From: Pseudonocardiales bacterium
GTDB lineage: Bacteria; Actinomycetota; Actinomycetes; Mycobacteriales; Jatrophihabitantaceae
Direction of reading: 5' to 3'
Assembly: GCA_030840445.1 (NCBI GenBank)
Contig: JAVEEN010000294.1
Span: 1-46,030 of the forward strand
Length of the DNA stretch: 46,030 nt
Position numbers and translations under genes: made by a program. A model generated the notes under the pieces. It did not search any database, was not told the DNA's origin, and worked only from the letters and a program-made list of their open reading frames with translations. Each line of letters begins with the position of its first letter. The first letter of the stretch is position 1. This document shows positions 9,398-18,407 of the stretch, piece by piece.

Positions 9398-11158
9398 ATG
9401 ACCGAGCACCAGGAGTCCGAGCGGCAGCCGAAATACGGGTCCGATCTGATGGCCGATGCCATCGAGGCCCTCGGAGTCAAGTACATCAGTCTCAATCCCG
9501 GTGCCACATTTCGCGGACTGCACGACTCGTTGGTCAACTATCTCGACAACTCCGTCCAGATGATTGAATGCCCGCACGAGAAGCTTGCCGTCGGCCTTGC
9601 CCATGGCTACACCAAGGCGTGCGGCGAGCCGATGGCGGTGGTCCTGCACAACCTGGTCGGACTGTTGCACGGTGCGATGGGGATTTACTACGCGTATTCC
9701 GATCGGGTCCCGGTCTACGTCTTCGGTGGTTCCGGTCCGATGGACCATGATCGCCGCCGCGCCTACATCGACTGGGTGCATTCGGCCAATACTCAGGGCG
9801 GCGCGGTCCGCGACTACACCAAGTGGGACTACGAGCCCACCTCGATCGCGTCTGTTCCGCCGGTGATCACCCGCGCCGCGCGAATCGCGATGACCGAACC
9901 GCAGGGCCCTGTCTACGTGGCGCTGGATGCGGCGTTGCAAGAGGATGAGCTGCCGACGGACGGCCCGCCGATCGAGCTGATGAAGTTCTCGATGCCGTCC
10001 CTGATCGCTCCCGATCCGGCCGCGCTGCGGTTGGCGGCTGAGAAGCTGGTCGCCGCTGAGCGTCCGGTGTTCGTGACCGGCTTCGCCGGACGCGACCCGA
10101 AGGCATTCGACCAGCTCGTCGAGCTGACTGAGCTGCTCGGCGCAGGTATGCAGGACAACTTCTACCGGCTCAACTTCCCGAACCAGCATCCGCTGGCGGT
10201 CTTCGGGACGAAGAGCCTGGAACGTGCCGACTGCGTCGTGCTGCTCGATATGAAGGACACCGAGAAGGCAACCACGACCGTCGACTCGATCACCCGCAAG
10301 ACGACCTCACGGATCGCCACGGATGCCACGGTCATCGACATCGGCTTCAACGATCTCGGTATCGGCGCCTGGAGCGACGACTACGGAGCCCCGCGCAACG
10401 CTGATCTGATGATCACGGCGGACACCAAACTGGCGTTGCCGCAGCTGATCGATGCCTGCCGCGAGCTGATCAAGTCCGAGACCGGAGTGGCCCCGCGCAA
10501 CGACGACTGGCGCACCGAGATCGCCCAGTTGCGGGCCAAGACCAGGGCGAAGTGGCAGGAACAGATCGAAGAATCGTGGGACGTGCAGCCGATGTCGGCC
10601 TCCCGTCTTGCGTCCGAGGTGTGGGAAGTCGTCAAGGACTACGACTGGGTGCTCACCGCGAACACCGCCGAAGAATGGGCATTGAAGACCTGGAACTTCG
10701 ACAAGGCCTATCGCTACCCCGGCCGTCAGCTGGGGACGGCCACCCAGATCGGCATGTCACTCGGCGTGGCGCTTGCTCACAAGGGCACCGGACGACTCGT
10801 GGTCGACCTGCAGCCGGACGGCGACCTGATGTTCGACGCTGGGGCGCTTTGGGTTGCTTCCTACTACAAGCTGCCGATGCTCGTTGTCATGGTGAACAAC
10901 CGTGCGTACTACAACGACTGGGAACACCAGGAACGCATCGCTGTGGACCGCGGCACGGACATCGAGAAGGCCTACATCGGCATGGAGATCGACAGTCCGG
11001 CGCCTGACTTCGCCACGCTTGCCAAATCGTTCTCGTGGTATTCCGAAGGACCTATCACCGACCCGAACGACCTGCAGGCCGCGGTCCGCAGGGCTGCTGA
11101 ACACGTGATGACCACCGGCGAACCGGCGCTCGTGGATGCAGTGATTCGGCGGCGTTGA
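9398..11158 (+). CDS. Thiamine-diphosphate-dependent enzyme (acetolactate synthase/decarboxylase superfamily), paralogue 1
   Basis: YISLNPGATFRGLHDSLVNY; CPHEKLAVGLAHGYTKA (catalytic Glu region); QPDGDLMFDAGALWVASYYKLPMLVVMVNNRAYYND (ThDP/Mg motif). Confidence 0.8.
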   Translation: MTEHQESERQPKYGSDLMADAIEALGVKYISLNPGATFRGLHDSLVNYLDNSVQMIECPHEKLAVGLAHGYTKACGEPMAVVLHNLVGLLHGAMGIYYAYSDRVPVYVFGGSGPMDHDRRRAYIDWVHSANTQGGAVRDYTKWDYEPTSIASVPPVITRAARIAMTEPQGPVYVALDAALQEDELPTDGPPIELMKFSMPSLIAPDPAALRLAAEKLVAAERPVFVTGFAGRDPKAFDQLVELTELLGAGMQDNFYRLNFPNQHPLAVFGTKSLERADCVVLLDMKDTEKATTTVDSITRKTTSRIATDATVIDIGFNDLGIGAWSDDYGAPRNADLMITADTKLALPQLIDACRELIKSETGVAPRNDDWRTEIAQLRAKTRAKWQEQIEESWDVQPMSASRLASEVWEVVKDYDWVLTANTAEEWALKTWNFDKAYRYPGRQLGTATQIGMSLGVALAHKGTGRLVVDLQPDGDLMFDAGALWVASYYKLPMLVVMVNNRAYYNDWEHQERIAVDRGTDIEKAYIGMEIDSPAPDFATLAKSFSWYSEGPITDPNDLQAAVRRAAEHVMTTGEPALVDAVIRRR

Positions 11159-11199
11159 CCGTCACCTACCTAGCTCCAACGACTAGAGGAGAGTGCCAC

Positions 11200-12264
11200 A
11201 TGCTCAATCGACTGCGAGGCCCGCTCGCGATCGGGTCATCAGTACTACTTCTAGCCGGATTGGCTAGTGCCTGCAGCAGCAACAACAAGCCCAACGCCGG
11301 TGGCAGCGCCGCGTCCGCAACGGGGCCGATGACCCTGGACAGCGTGTGCAAGGCCGGCGCGGCGGAAGGCTCCGTGAGCTTCTGGGCCGACGTCGAACCG
11401 GACACGTTCAAACAGGAAATCGCGTCGTTCGAGAGTACCTACCCCGGTATCAAGGTCAATTACACCCAGCTGCAGCCGCAGGATCAGGTTCAGCGGATCT
11501 TGGCTGAGACGCAGGCGGGTCACGCTCTCGATGTCGACGCCTCGTCCCCGGACTCCGCATCCTCATTGCCGCTGTTCGCCGCCAAGGCCGTCGTGGAGGT
11601 CGACCTCAGCCAACTCGGTGTCAACCCGAATCTCGCGACCCAGGTCGACGGCATGAAGGTGTTCACCACCCAGCGGACCTACGGCGGTCTCGCCTACAAC
11701 ACCACGCTCGTCAAGCCGCAAGACCTGCCGAATACGTGGGAGGAGCTGGCGAACTCCAAGTACGCCGGCAAGGTTTCGGTCGACCCGCGCGGCAAGTGGC
11801 TGGCCCCGATCTCCATCGTCTGGGGTAAGGACAAGACCATCACCTGGTACCAGAACCTGATGAGCCAGGCGAAGCCGCAGGTCGTTTCGGGTATCACCAG
11901 CAGCCTTACCAAGGTGATCTCCGGCGAGGTGCCGATGACTGCCTCCGGTCGCGACGCCGAGGTGGCGCAGATGCAGGCCAAGAATGCCCCGGTTGCGATC
12001 AAGTACCTCGACGTCGTGCAGGAGACTGATCAGCTGGGCCTGCTGCTCAAGGGTGCCAAGCATCCCAATGCTGCCAAGTGCTTCCTTGCGTGGAAAGCGG
12101 GAGAAGGTGGTCAGTCTGCCCAGCTCAAGCACGAGTTCAAGGGCAACACTGCCACGCCGCAGGGCTTGCCCGCAGATGCCAAGTTGGCTATCAACGGCTC
12201 GCCGGAGGACCTGGCCCTGATCGCCGACGTCGGCAAGCAGCTCTCGAAGCTGAGCAAAGGCTGA
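11200..12264 (+). CDS. ABC transporter substrate-binding lipoprotein (Fe3+/polyamine-type), orphan paralogue 1
   Basis: Lipobox LLLAGLASAC; AAEGSVSFWADVEPDTFKQEIASFESTYPGIKVNYTQLQPQDQVQRILAETQAGHALDVD; similar to CDS 16194-17270. Confidence 0.8.
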   Translation: MLNRLRGPLAIGSSVLLLAGLASACSSNNKPNAGGSAASATGPMTLDSVCKAGAAEGSVSFWADVEPDTFKQEIASFESTYPGIKVNYTQLQPQDQVQRILAETQAGHALDVDASSPDSASSLPLFAAKAVVEVDLSQLGVNPNLATQVDGMKVFTTQRTYGGLAYNTTLVKPQDLPNTWEELANSKYAGKVSVDPRGKWLAPISIVWGKDKTITWYQNLMSQAKPQVVSGITSSLTKVISGEVPMTASGRDAEVAQMQAKNAPVAIKYLDVVQETDQLGLLLKGAKHPNAAKCFLAWKAGEGGQSAQLKHEFKGNTATPQGLPADAKLAINGSPEDLALIADVGKQLSKLSKG

Positions 12265-12294
12265 TCCGCGCTAGCTGAGGAGTTGGACAATCGA

Positions 12295-13164
12295 ATGACT
12301 GTCGGCATGGTTGGTGTGATCGGCCTGGGGAAGATGGGCCTCCCAATGGCTGGGCATCTGAAGCGCGCCGGGCACTTGGTAACAGGCTACGACCCATCGA
12401 ATGCAGCTCGCGATACGGCGCTAGCACAAGGGATTCCGGTCGTGACGAGCGTTGCTGAACTTGCCAGGGCAAGTGCTGGCACGCTCGTCGTGGTCGGGAC
12501 CGATGACCAGGTGCTGGACGTCTGCTGCGGCGAGGAGGGGATCATCGCCGCAGCCGCGGCGGGTCACGTGATCTTCATCTGCAGCACGGTCTCTCCGGAA
12601 ACATCGATCGAGGTAGGCGCGCGTGCCGCAGAGGCAGGCATCGAGGTACTGGATGCAACCATGTGCCGTGGCGAGGTCGGTGCGATCGAGGGCGACCTGC
12701 TGGTGATGGGAGCCGGGCGGGAAGACATCCTGCAAGCCTGGACCGAAACCTTTTCCTGCTTCGCCTCCGACATCGTTCACCTCGGTGAACTCGGTGCCGG
12801 GCAGGTCGGCAAGCTGGTGAACAACCTGCTGGTGTGGGTGGCAGCGGTCGGCAACTACGAAGCGCTCCGGCTGGGAATGCGGCTCGGTGTCGACCAGGAG
12901 AAGCTCCGGACAGCGTTGCTTCTTGCCGGCGGCGACAACCAGATGATGCGAACTTGGCACCGACCCCGGCCGATGCCGTGGGCCGAGGACGATATGTCCA
13001 TCGTGATGGAGCGTGCGGACGAGTTGAAGCTGTCCCTGCCGCTGGCAGGCGTGGTCCGCGAACTCATCAAGGACATCAAGATCCGCAAACGCGAGTGGGG
13101 TGTCGACCCGGAGTCCTATGAATCGATGTTCGACTTCGTGGAATGGGTCGAGGCCAAGCACTAG
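12295..13164 (+). CDS. NAD(P)-dependent 3-hydroxyisobutyrate dehydrogenase-family oxidoreductase
   Basis: GVIGLGKMGLPMAGHLKRAGHLVTGYDPS; LGELGAGQVGKLVNNLLVWV. Confidence 0.85.
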   Translation: MTVGMVGVIGLGKMGLPMAGHLKRAGHLVTGYDPSNAARDTALAQGIPVVTSVAELARASAGTLVVVGTDDQVLDVCCGEEGIIAAAAAGHVIFICSTVSPETSIEVGARAAEAGIEVLDATMCRGEVGAIEGDLLVMGAGREDILQAWTETFSCFASDIVHLGELGAGQVGKLVNNLLVWVAAVGNYEALRLGMRLGVDQEKLRTALLLAGGDNQMMRTWHRPRPMPWAEDDMSIVMERADELKLSLPLAGVVRELIKDIKIRKREWGVDPESYESMFDFVEWVEAKH

Positions 13165-13166
13165 CG

Positions 13167-13973
13167 ATGGCAGAGAATGCATGGCAGCCCAAAACGGCAA
13201 CGGTTATCGGTGCCGGATCGGGCATCGGCAGGGCGCTTGCCCTGGAGTTGGCCGGTCGCGGCCTTTCGGTGGCGGCACTGTCGCGCAGCCTGGCCAATCT
13301 GTCGAGCCTTCGGACAGAGGCAATCCAGCTGCGGAGGCATCTGCAGATTTTTCCCTGCGACGTCACTGAATCTGGCGACTTCGGCCGGGCGATGCAAGCC
13401 GCGGGCGACTCCGCGGTCATCGTGCATACCGCCGGGTCGGCGCTGCCGGTCGGCCCGGTTTGGGAGTGCGATCAGGACAACGGCATCGAAGCGCTGTCTG
13501 CCATGGTCCTCAGTCCTTGGCTCACCGCCCGGTTGTGCCTGCAACGTTTGCTGTCCGCGGGCTCGGGGATGCTGCTGCTCGCCTCCAGTGGTGCCGCGAA
13601 CAAGAGCGCACCCGCTCGATCGACCTACAGCATGAGCAAGGCCGCGGTGGATCAGCTGGTGCGCGTCGTGGGCGCGGAACTCCGGATGATCAACGCCGAT
13701 GTCGGCATCGCCGCTTTCTACCCGGGCATGGTCGATACTGGCATGCAGCAGCAGATGCGGCAGGCCGCCGAGAGCTACCGAGGGTCTCCGTTCGGCTCCC
13801 AGTTGGCGCCGTTTCTGCAGGTATCCGAAGCAGGTTCGCTGCTCAGCCCAGCAGTTGCAGCGGGGCACATAGCGGAGCTCGCCATGGTCGAGCCGCGTGA
13901 GCTCAATGGTCGCATCTGGCGGCTGCGCGACGGTGGATGGTCGCCGCTGAGTGAGCCTGGAAGGTACGAGTGA
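13167..13973 (+). CDS. Short-chain dehydrogenase/reductase
   Basis: VIGAGSGIGRALALELAGRG; STYSMSKAAVDQLV (YxxxK). Confidence 0.85.
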   Translation: MAENAWQPKTATVIGAGSGIGRALALELAGRGLSVAALSRSLANLSSLRTEAIQLRRHLQIFPCDVTESGDFGRAMQAAGDSAVIVHTAGSALPVGPVWECDQDNGIEALSAMVLSPWLTARLCLQRLLSAGSGMLLLASSGAANKSAPARSTYSMSKAAVDQLVRVVGAELRMINADVGIAAFYPGMVDTGMQQQMRQAAESYRGSPFGSQLAPFLQVSEAGSLLSPAVAAGHIAELAMVEPRELNGRIWRLRDGGWSPLSEPGRYE

Positions 13974-14779
13974 TGGGCGCAGCGGACGAAGCAAACCGCA
14001 TCGACGGCCCGCTCTACTACGAAGTCATGGGCCCGGTCGATGCGCCGCCGATGTTGTTCGTGCATCCGAATCCGATGGACAACGCCTGCTGGATCTACCA
14101 GATGGCCCATTTCTCCACGTGGTACCGATGTATCGCGGTCGACTTGCCGGGATACGGACGATCGCCGAGCGCCCAGCAGGGCCTGACGATGACCGATCTT
14201 GCCGAGGCGTGCTGGGATGTCGTGGACCAGGTGTCGCACGGCAGCCCAGTACTCATCGGTTGTTCGGTCGGCAGCTACGTAGTGCAGCACATGTACCACC
14301 GGCGGCCGGCAAAAACCGATTCACTCGTGCTGTGTGGCGCCGGCTGGCGTCCGGTCAAGGGCTTTCCCGCGAAGCGAATCGCCGGATACCGCGAGCACGG
14401 CATCAGCTACCGGCATGACTACACCCTCGAGGACTTCTCAGTGGCGTACCGCGGTACGCCGATGGCCGAATGGTTCGCGACACTGTTCACCGAACGTAAC
14501 AACACTGCGGACGTCGAATCCATCATCGCTACCTTCCAGGCGTTGTCGGAGCCCGATCCCGATTGGTTGCAGCGAGATTTGAAGGCGCCGGTACTGATCC
14601 TCACCGGTACTGAGGACGGCACCCATCCCGCCTCGGGGGCCTTGCTCGACCGGCTGCCCAATGCCGAGCTGGTGGCGATCTCCGGGGCGGGCCATGCCTG
14701 TCAGTTGGAGCAACCCTGGGTGTTCGATGCGGAGGTGATTCGTTTCCTGCGCAGTCACGGCCACCTGCTGCCGGCGTGA
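13973..14779 (+). CDS. Alpha/beta-hydrolase
   Basis: LFVHPNPMDNACWIYQ; DLPGYGRS; VLIGCSVGSYV (GxSxG); GAGHACQLEQP. Confidence 0.85.
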   Translation: MGAADEANRIDGPLYYEVMGPVDAPPMLFVHPNPMDNACWIYQMAHFSTWYRCIAVDLPGYGRSPSAQQGLTMTDLAEACWDVVDQVSHGSPVLIGCSVGSYVVQHMYHRRPAKTDSLVLCGAGWRPVKGFPAKRIAGYREHGISYRHDYTLEDFSVAYRGTPMAEWFATLFTERNNTADVESIIATFQALSEPDPDWLQRDLKAPVLILTGTEDGTHPASGALLDRLPNAELVAISGAGHACQLEQPWVFDAEVIRFLRSHGHLLPA

Positions 14780-14819
14780 CGGGTTTCATGATCCTGTGAT
14801 CGGATGCTGAGGAGACGGC

Positions 14820-16058
14820 GTGGCACGGTTCGGCGAGGCCGCTGCGCGAACGTTTCGATCGCTCCAAGTCCCTAACTATCGAAGGTACTTTCTGGGTTAC
14901 GCGGTTTCGGTAGCCGGTACCTGGATGCAGCGGATCGGCCAGGACTGGCTGGTCGTGCACCTGACCCACAACGCCTCGGCGCTGAGCCTTGTCCTGGTAC
15001 TTCAGTTCGCGCCCACTTTGCTGCTGGGCATCTGGGGTGGCACGGTTGTCGACCGCGTCGACACCCGCAAGTTGCTCATCGTGACGCAGTTGATCCAGGC
15101 TGCCCTTGCCGCCGTTCTCGCCGTGATCGCCTTGACGCAATTCCATAGCCTGCTCGGCATCTATGCGATGACGTTGCTGCTCGGCATCGTGACAGTCTTC
15201 GACAACCCTGCCCGGCAGGTATTCGTCGGGGAGCTGGTACGCCCGGCAGATCTGGTCAATGCGATCACCCTTGCGGGGGCGGTGAACAACGTCGGCCGAC
15301 TTGCCGGCCCGGCGCTGGCAGCCGGAATGATCGCGGTGTTCGGCGTCTGGTTCACGTTTCTGTTCAACGCGGTGTCGTTCCTGGCTGCCCTGGCCGGCCT
15401 GGTACGAGTGGATGGCAGCAACCTGCGACGGGTCGATCCGATCCCCAAGGCTGCCGGTCAGATGCGCGCCGGATTCCATTACGTCATGCAGGATCCCGCG
15501 GTCCGGGCGACAATGCTGCTGGTGGCCTGTGTCAGCGTGTTCGGCCAGAACTTCCGGGTAGTGCTGCCGATACTTGCGACGTCGACATTCGATGGCGACG
15601 CGGCGACCTACGGGTGGCTGACGGCCGCACTTGGTCTCGGCGCTGTGACCGGCGGGGTGATCAGCGCCGGCGCCGCTGAACCGACCCAGGCCCGCTTACG
15701 GCTGATGTGCATGGTCTTCTGTGCGGTCAACATTGTTGCGGCATTGGTACCGAACCTCGGTCTTGCATACGTGGCAATGTTCCTTATCGGGGTAGCAAAT
15801 ATCGCCTTCAACACCCTCGCCCGCAGCCTGTTGCAGATGGATTGCGATCCCACGATGATCGGCCGTGTCATGGGCGTGTACGGCATCGTATTCCTGGGTG
15901 GAAATCCCATCGGAGCACCGATTGCCGGCGTGATCTGTCAGGCCTGGGGTGCCCGTGCTGCATTAGCGGCCGCTGGGCTGCTGTCCGTCCTGCCCGTCCT
16001 GAGTGGATTGCGACGCCGTGTCCACGCTGGCAAAGTCACAAATGAATCGGCTTCGTAA
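14820..16058 (+). CDS. MFS transporter (EntS/MFS_3-like exporter)
   Basis: Multiple TM segments; YRRYFLGYAVSVAGTWMQRIGQDWLVVHLT; GGTVVDRVDTRKLLI. Confidence 0.8.
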   Translation: MARFGEAAARTFRSLQVPNYRRYFLGYAVSVAGTWMQRIGQDWLVVHLTHNASALSLVLVLQFAPTLLLGIWGGTVVDRVDTRKLLIVTQLIQAALAAVLAVIALTQFHSLLGIYAMTLLLGIVTVFDNPARQVFVGELVRPADLVNAITLAGAVNNVGRLAGPALAAGMIAVFGVWFTFLFNAVSFLAALAGLVRVDGSNLRRVDPIPKAAGQMRAGFHYVMQDPAVRATMLLVACVSVFGQNFRVVLPILATSTFDGDAATYGWLTAALGLGAVTGGVISAGAAEPTQARLRLMCMVFCAVNIVAALVPNLGLAYVAMFLIGVANIAFNTLARSLLQMDCDPTMIGRVMGVYGIVFLGGNPIGAPIAGVICQAWGARAALAAAGLLSVLPVLSGLRRRVHAGKVTNESAS

Positions 16059-16193
16059 ATTAAACGGATTCTGGATACGAAATCGTTGACCTTGGTGTAG
16101 TCGGGGTGCGAAACTCGCTGTCAAGCACCGCGCCGCGAGCCGGTGCCATCGCTTGATTGGGCGGATCCATCGACAAGAAGGATGGCTAGCGGA

Positions 16194-17270
16194 ATGAGCA
16201 GTCGATCAAGGTACGCGCGCATGACAGCAGTAATGGGTGCGGTCACGTGCATCTCGCTCGGAGCGGCCGCGTGCTCCAGCGGCAAGAAGGTCAGCGCCTC
16301 AGGTGGCGGGACCGGCGGTGGCAGTCCCACCATCGGTAAGACCGTACAAGAGGTCTGCGATCTCGGCGCGAAGGAAGGATCGGTCACCCTGCGTCGTGGA
16401 ACCGACGCCGACGTGTTCGATAAGGAGATCGCTCCGTTCAAGGCGAAGTACCCGGGCATCAAGGTCAACTATGTGTCGATGAAGCCGCAGGACAATGTCC
16501 AACGCATCCTGGCGTCGATCCAGACCAACCACACCCTGGACGTCGATGGCACCGACTTCGATCTGCCGTCGGCCGCGCCGCTGTTCCAGGGCAAGGCAGT
16601 AGCCAATGTGGACTGGACGGCCCTGGGAATTCCGCAGGACCAGCAGCTTTCCTACGCCGGGGTGAGCCTGGCCCGCACCGACGTGCTGCTCGGCGGATTG
16701 GTCTATGACAAGAACAAGACCAAGCCGGAGGATCTCCCGAATACCTGGGAAGAACTGGCCGACTCCAAGTACGCAGGCAAGTTCGTCGTGGACACTCGCG
16801 GTAAGCAGCTCTCGCCGCTGGCGCTCATCTGGGGAGAGCAGAAGGCTCTTGACTGGTACAAGAAGCTCATGAGCGATGGCAAGCCGATCGGTGTTCAGGG
16901 TGCGACCGCCAGTGTTCAGAAGGTGACGAGCGGCGAGGCTGTCTTCACCACCAGTGCGCACAACAATGAGACCGAGCAGACCAACGCCGAGGGTGGTTCG
17001 GTGGCGATCAAATACCTCAACATCGTCCCGGCCTTCACCGAGTACACCTACGTGCTCAAGGATGCTCCGCACCCGAATGCGATCCGCTGCCTGTACGCGT
17101 GGCGGCTCAGCGCAGAGGGCGAAGCGCAGATCAACAAGTACGAGTTCAAGACCAACGAGACCACCCCGACGGGCCTGCCTGCAGGCGCGCAGGTGGCCTC
17201 GGACCGCAGCGAGGAGCAGGGGCAACTGGACGCCAGCGTGGCCTCTCAGTTCGCCAAGCTCACCAAGTAA
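16194..17270 (+). CDS. ABC transporter substrate-binding lipoprotein (Fe3+/polyamine-type), paralogue 2
   Basis: Lipobox ISLGAAAC; GAKEGSVTLRRGTDADVFDKEIAPFKAKYPGIKVNYVSMKPQDNVQRILASIQTNHTLDVDG; followed directly by ATPase and permease. Confidence 0.8.
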   Translation: MSSRSRYARMTAVMGAVTCISLGAAACSSGKKVSASGGGTGGGSPTIGKTVQEVCDLGAKEGSVTLRRGTDADVFDKEIAPFKAKYPGIKVNYVSMKPQDNVQRILASIQTNHTLDVDGTDFDLPSAAPLFQGKAVANVDWTALGIPQDQQLSYAGVSLARTDVLLGGLVYDKNKTKPEDLPNTWEELADSKYAGKFVVDTRGKQLSPLALIWGEQKALDWYKKLMSDGKPIGVQGATASVQKVTSGEAVFTTSAHNNETEQTNAEGGSVAIKYLNIVPAFTEYTYVLKDAPHPNAIRCLYAWRLSAEGEAQINKYEFKTNETTPTGLPAGAQVASDRSEEQGQLDASVASQFAKLTK

Positions 17271-17285
17271 GGAACCGGCAGCGAC

Positions 17286-18407
17286 GTGACGACGGCGATC
17301 GAAGTTCGCAACCTGCATCACCGCTACCGCGGCGCGGGAGACCACCCGCCCGCGGTAGGGGATGTGTCGTTCGAGGTGGAGGAGAACCAGTTCTTCACCT
17401 TGCTCGGACCAAGTGGCTGTGGCAAGACGACAACTCTGCGGTGCATCGCCGGGCTGGAGAAGCCGGACAGCGGCGAAATCCGGTTGGGCGAGGTGGTCGT
17501 GGTCTCTGACCGGACCTTCGTTCCCACCCACCGTCGGGATATCGGCATGGTCTTTCAGGACTATGCAGTCTGGCCGCACATGACGGTATTCGAGAACGTG
17601 GCGTTTCCGCTGCGGATGCGATCGAACCGCCGGGTTCGTACGTCGGAGCTTCGGAAGAAGGTCATGCCCATGCTGGAAATGATGGGCATGACCCAGTTCG
17701 AGAAGCGACGGGCTACCCAGCTTTCCGGTGGCCAGCAACAGCGGCTGTCGCTGGCTCGCGCCCTGGTGCGCGAGCCGGAGGTGCTGCTGCTGGACGAGCC
17801 GTTGTCCAGCCTCGATGCCCGGCTCCGCGCGCAGATGCGGACCGAACTACGTCGAGTGCAGCGCCAGCTCAAGGTGACCACGGTCTTCGTCACCCACGAC
17901 CAGATAGAGGCGTTGTCGCTGTCGAACGAGATCGCGGTCATGCAGGACGGCAACATCGTCCAGCAGGGCCGGCCGCGCGATCTGTACTTCCATCCCGACA
18001 GCGAATTCGTCGGGAATCTGGTCGGCGCGGCCAACCTGATCACCGGAGTGGTGCACACGGTCGGCGATGTCGACTCCGACGGCATCCGTCGGGTCGAGGT
18101 GGCGACCGATCTGGGCACCGTGGTGTGCGAGGATGCCAGCGAGCAGGCCCTCAACACCGGGATGAACTGCTCGGTTTTGGTGCGTCCCGAAGCCGTCCTG
18201 ATGCACCACAGCGAACCGGAGCAACGGGAGAACATCTTCGTCGGCCGGGTCGATCTCGGGCTGTTCATCGGCGAAGGTGTCGAGCACGAGGTCACGGTGG
18301 GTCCGATCGGGCTCAAGATCAAGGTGCCCACCAGCGTTCGGTTCCGTCGCGACGACAAGGTCTACGTCGAGATTCCGTCCAAGAGCTGCGTGGTATTCGC
18401 CCAGTGA
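17286..18407 (+). CDS. ABC transporter ATP-binding protein
   Basis: GPSGCGKTTTLRCIAGLE (Walker A); LSGGQQQRLSLARALVREPEVLLLDEPLSSLDA; TOBE-like C-terminus. Confidence 0.95.
   Translation: MTTAIEVRNLHHRYRGAGDHPPAVGDVSFEVEENQFFTLLGPSGCGKTTTLRCIAGLEKPDSGEIRLGEVVVVSDRTFVPTHRRDIGMVFQDYAVWPHMTVFENVAFPLRMRSNRRVRTSELRKKVMPMLEMMGMTQFEKRRATQLSGGQQQRLSLARALVREPEVLLLDEPLSSLDARLRAQMRTELRRVQRQLKVTTVFVTHDQIEALSLSNEIAVMQDGNIVQQGRPRDLYFHPDSEFVGNLVGAANLITGVVHTVGDVDSDGIRRVEVATDLGTVVCEDASEQALNTGMNCSVLVRPEAVLMHHSEPEQRENIFVGRVDLGLFIGEGVEHEVTVGPIGLKIKVPTSVRFRRDDKVYVEIPSKSCVVFAQ

Noticed and set aside
16299-17738. Minus-strand 479-aa ORF
   Set aside because: Antisense to clear SBP and ABC ATPase genes; no recognisable motifs.
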